Source of the DNA: Desulfobacca acetoxidans
GTDB taxonomy: Bacteria; Desulfobacterota; Desulfobaccia; Desulfobaccales; 0-14-0-80-60-11
Direction of reading: 5' to 3'
DNA: 56,040 nucleotides
NCBI GenBank assembly: GCA_020722205.1
Contig: DYLF01000002.1
Span: 1 to 56,040, forward strand
Shown: positions 30,416 through 38,993 of the stretch, piece after piece
Layout: each line of letters opens with the position of its first letter
How positions within the stretch are numbered: the stretch's first letter is position 1
Position numbers and translations under genes: made by a program
The notes under the pieces: generated by a model
What the model saw: the letters and a program-made list of their open reading frames with translations, nothing else
What the model was told of the DNA's origin: nothing
Database searches by the model: none

Positions 30416-30613
30416 GTGTTGGGGCGAGAGACCATGGCTTAGAGATGGGGTGAGGTTGTGATGCTGCGCCACCTTGACCTTATTGTTTTACCTTGGCTTT
30501 TCATGATCGCTTTGAGTCTCCGGCCTGATAACTCTCCCAGACAAAGGCATTGACAATCGTCTCAGAAATGGTAAGTATTAATGCTAATTTTAAATCATGC
30601 ACGGGAGGAAAAG

Positions 30614-30943
30614 ATGGCAGGTCCTGAACCCCTTCAGGTTACCGACAATAGTTTTGACAAGGAAATTCTGCAGGCCGAGATCCCGTCCCTGGTGGATTTC
30701 TGGGCGGCTTGGTGCGGCCCCTGCCGGGCTGTTGCCCCGGTAGTGGAGGAGTTGGCCCAATATTACCAGGGCAAAGTCAAAGTCGCCAAGATGAATGTGG
30801 ACGAAAATCCCAAAACGCCTCAGAAATATGGCATCCGAGCAATTCCTACTCTGATAATCTTCAAGGGCGGGCAGGTAGTTGACCAGATCACCGGTGCAGT
30901 TTCCCGCAATGTCATTGAAACTGCCCTGAAGAAGGTGCTATAA
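30614..30943 (+). CDS. trxA: Thioredoxin
   Basis: '[22 protein letters not shown]' and '[16 protein letters not shown]'; start re-called to ATG after 'gggaggaaaag'. Confidence 0.95.
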   Translation: MAGPEPLQVTDNSFDKEILQAEIPSLVDFWAAWCGPCRAVAPVVEELAQYYQGKVKVAKMNVDENPKTPQKYGIRAIPTLIIFKGGQVVDQITGAVSRNVIETALKKVL

Positions 30944-30956
30944 AATCTCGGCTGCT

Positions 30957-31889
30957 ATGTCCTCCTGGGACTATGATCTGATTATTATCGGCGGTGGGCC
31001 AGCCGGCCTCACGGCCGGCATCTATGCCGGGCGGGCCCGACTCCGTGTTGTTTTGCTGGAAAAACTCATCCATGGCGGCCAGATGATGACCGCCGACCTG
31101 GTGGAAAACTACCCCGGCTTCCCCGAAGGCATCAGTGGTTATGAGCTGAGCGACCGCATGCGGCGGCAAGCCGAACGCTTCGGGTTGCAGATCATCTCGA
31201 CAGAAGTGGTTCGGCTGGAACCAGGCCCACCGGTGCACCGAGTAGTGACGGTGGATCGTGAGGCCACCGCCGCCGCGGTGATTATTGCCACCGGCGCCAA
31301 TTACCGGCGACTGGGAGTCCCAGGGGAAGACGCCTTGGTGGGCAAAGGCGTCAGCTTCTGCGCCACCTGTGACGGCGCCCTGTACCGGGACCAAGAGGTT
31401 GCCGTAGTCGGAGGCGGCGACACGGCCCTCACGGACACCATCTTCCTGCACCGCTTTGCCAGCAAGATTCACCTTATCCACCGGCGGGACCGATTCCGAG
31501 GGGCAAAATACTTGCAAGAACAAGTGCTCAATCTTGAGAAGGTTCAGGTCCACTGGGATACCGTGGTCACTGACATTCAGGGCGCCCAGGGGGTGGAGGC
31601 CCTGTCTCTCAAAAATGTCAAGACCGGCGAAGTTTTCCGCCTGCCTGTGTCCGGGGTCTTTATCACCATCGGCATCACCCCCAATACTGACTGGCTAAAG
31701 GGCTTGCTGCCCAGGGACGACCAGGGTTTTCTGATCACCGATGCCGAGATGGCCACCCCCATCCCCGGCATCTTTGCCGCCGGCGATGTCAGGGCCAAGA
31801 GCTTACGGCAAATCACCACCGCGGTGGGGGACGGCGCCACCGCCGCCTTTTCGGTCGAACGCTATCTGGAGAGCCAACGACGAGGCTAG
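30957..31889 (+). CDS. trxB: Thioredoxin-disulfide reductase
   Basis: 'IIIGGGPAGLTAGIYAGRA', redox 'CATCDGALYRD', 'GIFAAGDVRAKSLRQITTAVGDGATAA'. Confidence 0.95.
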   Translation: MSSWDYDLIIIGGGPAGLTAGIYAGRARLRVVLLEKLIHGGQMMTADLVENYPGFPEGISGYELSDRMRRQAERFGLQIISTEVVRLEPGPPVHRVVTVDREATAAAVIIATGANYRRLGVPGEDALVGKGVSFCATCDGALYRDQEVAVVGGGDTALTDTIFLHRFASKIHLIHRRDRFRGAKYLQEQVLNLEKVQVHWDTVVTDIQGAQGVEALSLKNVKTGEVFRLPVSGVFITIGITPNTDWLKGLLPRDDQGFLITDAEMATPIPGIFAAGDVRAKSLRQITTAVGDGATAAFSVERYLESQRRG

Positions 31890-31893
31890 CATA

Positions 31894-32625
31894 ATGAGAC
31901 GGGGAAGTCTTTTCTGGTGCGGATTAATCTTGCTTTTGCTGGGCTTGCTCACTGGCTGCGCAACCATGAAGGGGTGGTTTGCCAAGAAAAAGCAGGACCA
32001 ACCTCCGGATGCCATGGCCGCCGCCGGCATCGAACAGTTGAAAAAGAAAAAATATGACGACGCCATTGAAACCTTTGAAAAGCTGAAGGATCGTTATCCT
32101 TATAGCGACCAGGCTTTGCTGGCCCAGATAAAGCTGGCAGACGCCTATTTCTATAAAAAGAAATATGAGGAAGCCTCACAAGCCTATAAAGAATTCGAGA
32201 AGCTTCATCCCACCAACCCCGCTGTCCCCTATGCCATCTACCGTCAAGGCTTGTGCTATTACCGCCAGCGCTCCACCATCGACCGGGAACAGACTTTCAC
32301 TGCCAAGGCCATTGAGGAATTCCGGCGTCTCAAACAAAAATTCCCGAACTCGGAGTACGTTCCCAAGGCTGATAAATACATCGCCAAATGCCGCCAGGAG
32401 CTGGCGCAACACGAATTCTATGTGGCTGAATTTTACTTTAAAACCAGAAAATATCCGGCTGCCCTGGAGCGCTATCAGTTGTTGGCTGAGGAATACCCGG
32501 AATTTCCTCAACAGGCTCAGGTAAAAAAGCAGATTGCCAAATGCCAGGAGATCATGGCCATCCCACCAGAAAAGAAAAGCGGCCTCCTCTATGGCTTGAC
32601 CCATATCTTCGAGGCTGATTGGTAA
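31894..32625 (+). CDS. bamD: Outer membrane assembly lipoprotein BamD
   Basis: Lipobox 'LLGLLTGCATMKG' and TPR-like helices typical of BamD; start re-called from 31741 to 31894. Confidence 0.85.
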   Translation: MRRGSLFWCGLILLLLGLLTGCATMKGWFAKKKQDQPPDAMAAAGIEQLKKKKYDDAIETFEKLKDRYPYSDQALLAQIKLADAYFYKKKYEEASQAYKEFEKLHPTNPAVPYAIYRQGLCYYRQRSTIDREQTFTAKAIEEFRRLKQKFPNSEYVPKADKYIAKCRQELAQHEFYVAEFYFKTRKYPAALERYQLLAEEYPEFPQQAQVKKQIAKCQEIMAIPPEKKSGLLYGLTHIFEADW

Positions 32626-32683
32626 GGCCAGCCAAGCTTAATAGTTATAAGGAAGCCCGGGGGCGACCTAACCACATTTTCCG

Positions 32684-33043
32684 TTATTTGTGCATGTCCA
32701 CAAAATGCGCCGCAGTGGAAGCTGGGCAATAGCAACGGCGGAGGTGAAGGCCGCTGCTCATTTTCTGCAGTTGCTCCTGCAAGATTTCTCGCCAGCTGCG
32801 GCAAAAATCCAGCAGTTTCGCTTCCATTAAGCAGAGGGTCTCTAGCTCCCCTTGCAGTTGATCGCTGCTGACTGTAGCCCAATCCAAGTGGTGCAGGGCA
32901 AGTCGGCGTTGTTCCAAAAGCGTGGCGGCTCGGTCCAGATCAGCTGCCAGCACTGCCTCACTGATGGCCTGGGTCAGGGTTTGCAAGACCGCCAGCCGGG
33001 CGCGGGTCAGGGGCACGCGAGCTGGGAGAGTATCTTTTGCCAT
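32684..33043 (-). CDS. Small helical protein, FliT-like candidate flagellar chaperone
   Basis: 119-aa helical ORF with 'LDRAATLLEQRRLALHHLDW' pattern at the distal end of the flagellar block. Confidence 0.5.
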   Translation of the reverse strand: MAKDTLPARVPLTRARLAVLQTLTQAISEAVLAADLDRAATLLEQRRLALHHLDWATVSSDQLQGELETLCLMEAKLLDFCRSWREILQEQLQKMSSGLHLRRCYCPASTAAHFVDMHK

Positions 33044-33612
33044 TCTTGCACCATGGGAAAGAGCTCGTATTCCATGAGGTCGGCCAACATGATGTAATCT
33101 TCCTCTTCGCAGAAATGCAACATCTCATCCAGTAAGCCCTGCAGGTTACGGAGGTACTGGGAGATCCGCCCCTGCTGACTATCTTGGGGCGTTGGTTCCT
33201 CCTTGAGCACCTGGACGGCACAATCGCCCACCTGCAGCAGCCACCGCAAGGAATCCAACACCTGCGAAAAATAATAGTTGGCTTCGTCCTCGGCAGCCAG
33301 ACGGAAAAGGGCTGCGCTCTGCTCAATGGCTTGGGAGAGTAAGTCCGCCTGCTGCACCGCTTCCTTAAGTATCAACCGGGCCATGTCGTGGTCGGAGATG
33401 GTCCGCAGCGAAAGGGTTTCTATCTCCGCCAGATTCATATAACGGGACTCACGGGGATAGCGCTCGCTGAAAAACTCACCGTTGATGTGAACCTGAAAAA
33501 GCTGCTGGCCGGGAGGAATGAAGTTGTCGTGGAGTTCCACAATAGCCTCTTCAAGGCTGTGCAGATGGGAAAAATCTGCCGCAATGTTCTCATCATTGAT
33601 CGTTATAAGCAT
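33007..33612 (-). CDS. Hypothetical helical protein of the flagellar cluster
   Basis: 201-aa ORF overlapping both neighbours; acidic helical C-terminus. Confidence 0.6.
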   Translation of the reverse strand: MLITINDENIAADFSHLHSLEEAIVELHDNFIPPGQQLFQVHINGEFFSERYPRESRYMNLAEIETLSLRTISDHDMARLILKEAVQQADLLSQAIEQSAALFRLAAEDEANYYFSQVLDSLRWLLQVGDCAVQVLKEEPTPQDSQQGRISQYLRNLQGLLDEMLHFCEEEDYIMLADLMEYELFPMVQEWQKILSQLACP

Positions 33613-35369
33613 GGTCTAACCTCAGCCTTTTGATAATGGCACATGTTGCCTGATTCTATAAGCAGGCCTTGTGCCATTATGTTTATCTTGTTGATATCGA
33701 ATGATAAATCTGGAATTACTTTGCTGATCTCGGCCACCACCTGCAGGCAGATTTCTCCGGCTTGATGCAGACGACCATAAACTTCCTGCAGTTTCTGGGC
33801 CAGAGGGAGGATAGCCGTGTCGCGGTTGGCTCTTTGCTCCTGGAAAAAAAATTCAATAAAGGAAGACAATTCCGGCAATTCCACGGCCAGCCGACGAAGT
33901 TGCGGGTCTATTTGCCGGATGGCCTCACTTTTTTGCCATAAGCGCACCGGCGTGCTCTGGCTTGGGTCAGCCAACTCCTGAATCTGGGTGGCCAAATCCG
34001 CCCCCTGAGAGGTAAGGTTCAGTAGTTCCTGCAAATTCTTAACGGCTTGCTCCAGTCCCAAGTCAAACTGCGGCGGCAGATAGTGGCAAGTGAAAATTTC
34101 TGTCAGCCATTGCAGCACATCTTCCCAGCGAGAATCAGCAGCAGCCAACAATTGGGCCCAAACAGCCCGGTGGACCCAGAGCCAGAAGTGCCGCCGGTCT
34201 AAGGGCTGGCGCACCAGCGGCAGATGGAGATGATATCCCCAGGGGTCAAAGGTGGAGTAATACACCCGGAGGTGGCTCTGCGCCGGTGTTTCCGCTACGG
34301 TGCTCAGAGGGCGTTTCTCCAAGAGGTGTACGGCCCAATATGCCACCACCTCTGGCGACAGGTGTCTATGGCACCGCGGCTGAGGGCAGAAGTAGAGGCA
34401 AGGATGGCAATCCAGGCGGGGTTCCAAGGCGATGTGCCCATGGCCTACCGGGCCGGTGTCTTGCACTCGGGCACTGGCTAAAAACAATGCCAGGACTGGC
34501 GTGCCCACCGCCGCTGCCAAGTGCATGGGCCCGGTGTCATTGGTGATCAGAAGGTGAATTCTCTTCAGCAAAGCAGTGAGCATCGGGATAGAAGTCTGAC
34601 CCAAAAAGAGGCTGGCAGAACCTGGCGGTAAAAATTTTTTGATCTCTTCGCCCAGCGTTTTCTCGGCCGCAGACCCAAAAATCAAAAAATGGCAGGGGCG
34701 CTGGGCCAAAAGGAGGGCGGCGGTCTGGGCGAAGTTGGCCGTCGGCCAACAACGCTGCCGTTGGCTGGCGCCAGGCAGCAGTCCTATCAAGGTGGTATCC
34801 CCCGGTAGATTTAGGGCAGCCAGGACGTCATCGGCCTGAGACTGTGCCTGAGAGGGGATGTTAAGATGCAATCCCAGACCGTCAGGGGTTAGACCGGCGC
34901 CCAGGGTAAAGAGGTCCACCAGATTAAAAGGATTGGCCAGCCGGGCCCGGGAGACGACAAAAGAGTAACTCATCCAAGCCGGGTTGGTATACAGGCTTCG
35001 CTCTTGATTGACCGCCAGCCCTCGTAATTCATGCCCCTGGGTGGCGAATGTCAGGATGCCGCCTAATAGATTGGGGGTAAGGTTGATGACCAGCTCGGGA
35101 GGCGGCGAAAAATTGGCTGCGAACCAATCGGCCAGCTGACGGCAAGCATGGGGCCAGGTTTCCGGCTTCTCCACAGAAACCGCCAGCGCTCCGCTGGGAA
35201 AGGTGAGCAGGCGATCCCAACCGGGAACTAAGGCGGCGGCTTCTTCGAACAGATCCATGATCAGCAGGGTGATGGAAGCTCCCGGATATCGAGCCTTCAG
35301 GCGGCGCATTACCGGACCACACTGCACCAGGTCCCCCAAGCGCATCAGATTAATGACCAGGATTTCCAT
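33603..35369 (-). CDS. Glycosyltransferase family 9 (heptosyltransferase-like) with C-terminal helical extension
   Basis: 'MEILVINLMRLGDLVQCGPVMRRLKARYPGASITLL', 'LITNDTGPMHLAAAVGTPVLALF'. Confidence 0.85.
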   Translation of the reverse strand: MEILVINLMRLGDLVQCGPVMRRLKARYPGASITLLIMDLFEEAAALVPGWDRLLTFPSGALAVSVEKPETWPHACRQLADWFAANFSPPPELVINLTPNLLGGILTFATQGHELRGLAVNQERSLYTNPAWMSYSFVVSRARLANPFNLVDLFTLGAGLTPDGLGLHLNIPSQAQSQADDVLAALNLPGDTTLIGLLPGASQRQRCWPTANFAQTAALLLAQRPCHFLIFGSAAEKTLGEEIKKFLPPGSASLFLGQTSIPMLTALLKRIHLLITNDTGPMHLAAAVGTPVLALFLASARVQDTGPVGHGHIALEPRLDCHPCLYFCPQPRCHRHLSPEVVAYWAVHLLEKRPLSTVAETPAQSHLRVYYSTFDPWGYHLHLPLVRQPLDRRHFWLWVHRAVWAQLLAAADSRWEDVLQWLTEIFTCHYLPPQFDLGLEQAVKNLQELLNLTSQGADLATQIQELADPSQSTPVRLWQKSEAIRQIDPQLRRLAVELPELSSFIEFFFQEQRANRDTAILPLAQKLQEVYGRLHQAGEICLQVVAEISKVIPDLSFDINKINIMAQGLLIESGNMCHYQKAEVRPCL

Positions 35370-35567
35370 AATCAGGCTTCCTCACCCCCCCACCGGCTGA
35401 AAGCCTGTGACTGTCGGCGAGAGAGGGTATCATTGGCAGTATCGTCTCAAACTGTTGCCTCACCCCAAAATCATGAAAAACTGTCAAACTTTGTACTTGC
35501 AATTTCAACTGCAACCTCAACACTGAAAATCCAACGAAATGTCAATATTTCACGTACGTCCCCTATT

Positions 35568-37349
35568 TTAGAATCTGCCACGCTTCAGGCCTTGCTGGAA
35601 TTCGTGTAAAAGCCAAAAGATAGCCTCTGGTTCCGTCAAGGGGGCGTCATCCTCTTTCAGACGCTCCACCAGATCGCCTAAATCAGAAACCTGTTCCAAG
35701 CCCGGGCGGGCCAAAAGCACCTGCACCGGGTGGTCGGGTGGAAAAAGGCGGCGCAGGCTTTGCCAGGGGGATTCGGGCCGGGGCCGCTGGGGCAGCACCC
35801 CGGGATGTAAATCCTGGATAATTTCCAACGCCTCATCCAGGCGCTGGGTATAAGTGTGGTCCCGTCGGCAACGTTCCCGGCTTTTGAGAGCCAGCTGGCA
35901 TCGTTCTTCTGCGTGGGCCAAAAAGTAGCCGATCTTTTCCCTGACTTCGGTCAAGGAGGTAAAAGTTACCACTTCCAGCTCCGGCTGAAAGAATTCAGGA
36001 AGTTGGGAGCGCCAATCCACCAATTGGAAGGCCCCCGCGGCCGCCAGGTCGAAGACCCTGGGGTTGAGATAGTCTCCCTGGGGATTGATCCCCGCATGGA
36101 AGGGGGATGAATGCAAGTTGAGATTGATGAGGCTGGCGTTAAAGATCCGGACTATCTCTTCTTCCGAGACCCGGGCCCCTTGTTTCTGAATAAACGGCCC
36201 CAAGGGGGAGGTGAGCCGCCAATCAGAGCCCCAGATCTTGAAGTCAAAATCCAGCAAGCCCTGAAAGAATTCCTGGCGGTTTCGGTAGCCGGCTCCCACA
36301 AATGACAGGGCGCTGCCATACTGACGTTGCTCTTCGCGGGTCAAGGTCAGCGGACGATACACTTCCGGATCAGCCGCCAAGGGCAAAAAAGCATAATTTT
36401 GAACTCCATGGCCCTTAAGTTCCTGGAAGAAAGGTTCTTTCTGCAACACAAAGAACACATCCACTTCGGGGGCCAGATCCTGCCAATAAGGGAAGACCTG
36501 AAAGTCTTCCACAAACCAGTAAGCCAGCAGCGGCCCTTCCTTTTTGATGATGCGCAGCACTTCCGGATTGACTGGCGATTGGGCCAGGAAGAAGACCAGA
36601 TCCGGGGCAAAATCACGCACCCGGGTCAGCACCACTTCTCCCAAGAGGCGCTCCAGGTCCTGATGCAAACGGGAGGCCGCCTTCCTGTTGTTGGTAATTT
36701 GATTCAGGACCTGGTATCCCGGATGGAACGGCGCCAGGTCCAGGAGTTCGGCATCATGACCCAATTGCCGGAAAGCCCGGGTGGCGTAACGGGCAATGGG
36801 GTAGGAACCTCCATACAGAGGAGAGACCACTAGGACGCGCAGGGGCCCCGGATTCTTTGATTCTCCTGCCAGAAAGGCGGCCAAGCGGCGATAAAGCTGG
36901 GGGAAAAGACGACGGCTGGGTGGATAGGCCAGAAGTTCGGACCCCATCGGCAGGTCGTGGAACTGTCTCCCCAGACGCAGGGCATCTCTAGCCAACAGTT
37001 CAGTGAAATCATGGACTTCCAAAGCCAGGCGGGCCACCGCCGGCGAGGGTTCCACCACCAAGAAGCTTATCCCGCTGGCCATCAAGGGAAATAAATGATA
37101 ACCCAGACCTAGGCCGAAAATGACCGGCGGCTTTCCGCTTTCCAACTCCTGGGCTTTGGCCCACTCTGCCCCTTCCTTCACCGGATCATAGGAAGAATGT
37201 AATTTTTGGCGGCCCACCTGCAAGTACGGCGAACCCTGCCGGGAAGCCTGCAGCACATGATCGGCGGGAATCAAAGTCTGAGCCAACATCTTGGCCACCG
37301 CCGGATTTACTTTCTCCAGAATCGCCAGATTCCTGTCCCAACAACTCAT
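35568..37349 (-). CDS. CgeB-like glycosyltransferase with N-terminal Maf-like region
   Basis: 'PPVIFGLGLGYHLFPLM' N-terminal region and CgeB-like C-terminus 'NPRVFDLAAAGAFQLVDWRSQLPEFF'. Confidence 0.75.
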   Translation of the reverse strand: MSCWDRNLAILEKVNPAVAKMLAQTLIPADHVLQASRQGSPYLQVGRQKLHSSYDPVKEGAEWAKAQELESGKPPVIFGLGLGYHLFPLMASGISFLVVEPSPAVARLALEVHDFTELLARDALRLGRQFHDLPMGSELLAYPPSRRLFPQLYRRLAAFLAGESKNPGPLRVLVVSPLYGGSYPIARYATRAFRQLGHDAELLDLAPFHPGYQVLNQITNNRKAASRLHQDLERLLGEVVLTRVRDFAPDLVFFLAQSPVNPEVLRIIKKEGPLLAYWFVEDFQVFPYWQDLAPEVDVFFVLQKEPFFQELKGHGVQNYAFLPLAADPEVYRPLTLTREEQRQYGSALSFVGAGYRNRQEFFQGLLDFDFKIWGSDWRLTSPLGPFIQKQGARVSEEEIVRIFNASLINLNLHSSPFHAGINPQGDYLNPRVFDLAAAGAFQLVDWRSQLPEFFQPELEVVTFTSLTEVREKIGYFLAHAEERCQLALKSRERCRRDHTYTQRLDEALEIIQDLHPGVLPQRPRPESPWQSLRRLFPPDHPVQVLLARPGLEQVSDLGDLVERLKEDDAPLTEPEAIFWLLHEFQQGLKRGRF

Positions 37350-37391
37350 GGAATTTTCCCTTGGAAATACTTTTTACTCAGAGCTAAAAGG

Positions 37392-38993
37392 TTATTGACC
37401 CCGATCTTCCTCAGATTCCCTCTCCCTTAAGGGTGAGGGTGAAAAGTTATGCCGGCTCCCGTATCTCGTCTTTCCTGATGGTGCATCATGACTGTCGGAC
37501 CCGGCCAGACAGTTTTCCAGATAATGAGTTAAGGTGGACTTAATCTTTTGATACAAAACCTCCGCCTCCCCATCATCCCGGCTACAGCGCGCTTGCCGCC
37601 GCAGTTCCGCCCGAAAGGCCCACAACGGCTTCAGGGCCGCTGCTATCATGGGCGGGGTCCGGTCGGGATCGGCTCCGTTTCCTAGAAAGGTCAACAGCTG
37701 GTCAAGAAATCCACAGGTGGCTGGAGTCGGCGTGGTGAACCTTGGCGCCGACGTTGCCTCCTGATTACTCAGCAGAAATTCTCCTGTCCTTCGGTAGGCC
37801 CAACCCACCAGGTCACGAAACCGGGGGCAGTCGTTGGGCACCGGCTCATATATGGTCCCCGCTTTGTCCCTATGGCTGCAATAAAGCCGGGTATTGGTTG
37901 GCAGGTTTAACTCTCCACTGGTTTGCCCCAGGCCGAAAAGGGACAGGATAAGTTGCGCCACGGAGTCAGGCGGCACCATGGCAGGGCAGAACGGCTCCCC
38001 ACATCCGGGGTCGGCTTCCAAACAGGGGTGGCAGGGAGGCTCGGCCTGCAGAACATAATGGCCGGGGGCGTAGGGACCCGTTTCAAAACAGGAGGCCGGG
38101 CCGAAAAATAAGGCCAACGTGCTAACTCCCAGAGAGGCGGCCAAATGCAAGGTCCCGGTGTCGCCGCTCACCAATAGGTGGGAGGCCTTAAGCCTGGCTG
38201 CCAGCTCTGTAAGGCTGGTCTGTCCCTGAAAATTAATCACCCGATGGCGCACCACGGCCGGGAGTGCGGTCATCAATCTATCGCCCAAGGGCCGTTCCTC
38301 CCCACTGCCCAGCAACCAAATGAAGCCTCCCAGTCTCTTTATCAGCAGGACGGCCAGTCGCCTAAAATAATCGAGCGGCCAAGTGCGCTTGGGGTGGCGG
38401 GTAGCCAACTGCAGGGCGATAATCGGCTCATTTATTGATCGAAAGCCTTGAGCCGTGAGTCGTGAGCCGTCTTCTCTCTGAATATCCTCAAAAGGAATTG
38501 TGGGCACCAAAGGAAGAGGCGCCAAGTGACGGAAGACATCGCTCAAGTGCCAACGGTTGAAGGGCCGCCCATGCACCAGACCAAAGACGTAAGCCAACCA
38601 AGGACCTCGGTAAAACTCCCGCCCCCCGCAAACCGGCTGATAACCTTTGACCGGAGCGCCCAAAAGATAGCTCAACAAAAGAGATTTCCGGGAATAATTG
38701 AGGTTGTAAACCTCATCGTAAGCTTGCGCTCTCAGCTTCTCCACCAATGTGTGCACCCGCCGATAGGCGGCCGACATATCGAACTGCGCCAAACCGGCCA
38801 AATCCGGTAAGTCCAGACTGTGAAAGGTGTCAAGCTCAGGAATCAAGGGAGCAAGCTCCTGCAAGCTTCCCTCTCCCAGGATGTCAATATCGCCGGTCGG
38901 CCAAATCTGGCGCAGCCGTTTTAAGAGCGGCCTGGTTTGCACCAGGTCCCCCAAACGTGCCAGTTGGATGACCAGAATTCGCCGTCGGTTCAT
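37392..38993 (-). CDS. Glycosyltransferase family 9 (heptosyltransferase-like) with C-terminal extension
   Basis: 'ILVIQLARLGDLVQTRPLLKRLRQIWPTGDIDIL', 'LLVSGDTGTLHLAASLGVSTLALFFGPA'. Confidence 0.85.
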   Translation of the reverse strand: MNRRRILVIQLARLGDLVQTRPLLKRLRQIWPTGDIDILGEGSLQELAPLIPELDTFHSLDLPDLAGLAQFDMSAAYRRVHTLVEKLRAQAYDEVYNLNYSRKSLLLSYLLGAPVKGYQPVCGGREFYRGPWLAYVFGLVHGRPFNRWHLSDVFRHLAPLPLVPTIPFEDIQREDGSRLTAQGFRSINEPIIALQLATRHPKRTWPLDYFRRLAVLLIKRLGGFIWLLGSGEERPLGDRLMTALPAVVRHRVINFQGQTSLTELAARLKASHLLVSGDTGTLHLAASLGVSTLALFFGPASCFETGPYAPGHYVLQAEPPCHPCLEADPGCGEPFCPAMVPPDSVAQLILSLFGLGQTSGELNLPTNTRLYCSHRDKAGTIYEPVPNDCPRFRDLVGWAYRRTGEFLLSNQEATSAPRFTTPTPATCGFLDQLLTFLGNGADPDRTPPMIAAALKPLWAFRAELRRQARCSRDDGEAEVLYQKIKSTLTHYLENCLAGSDSHDAPSGKTRYGSRHNFSPSPLRERESEEDRGQ

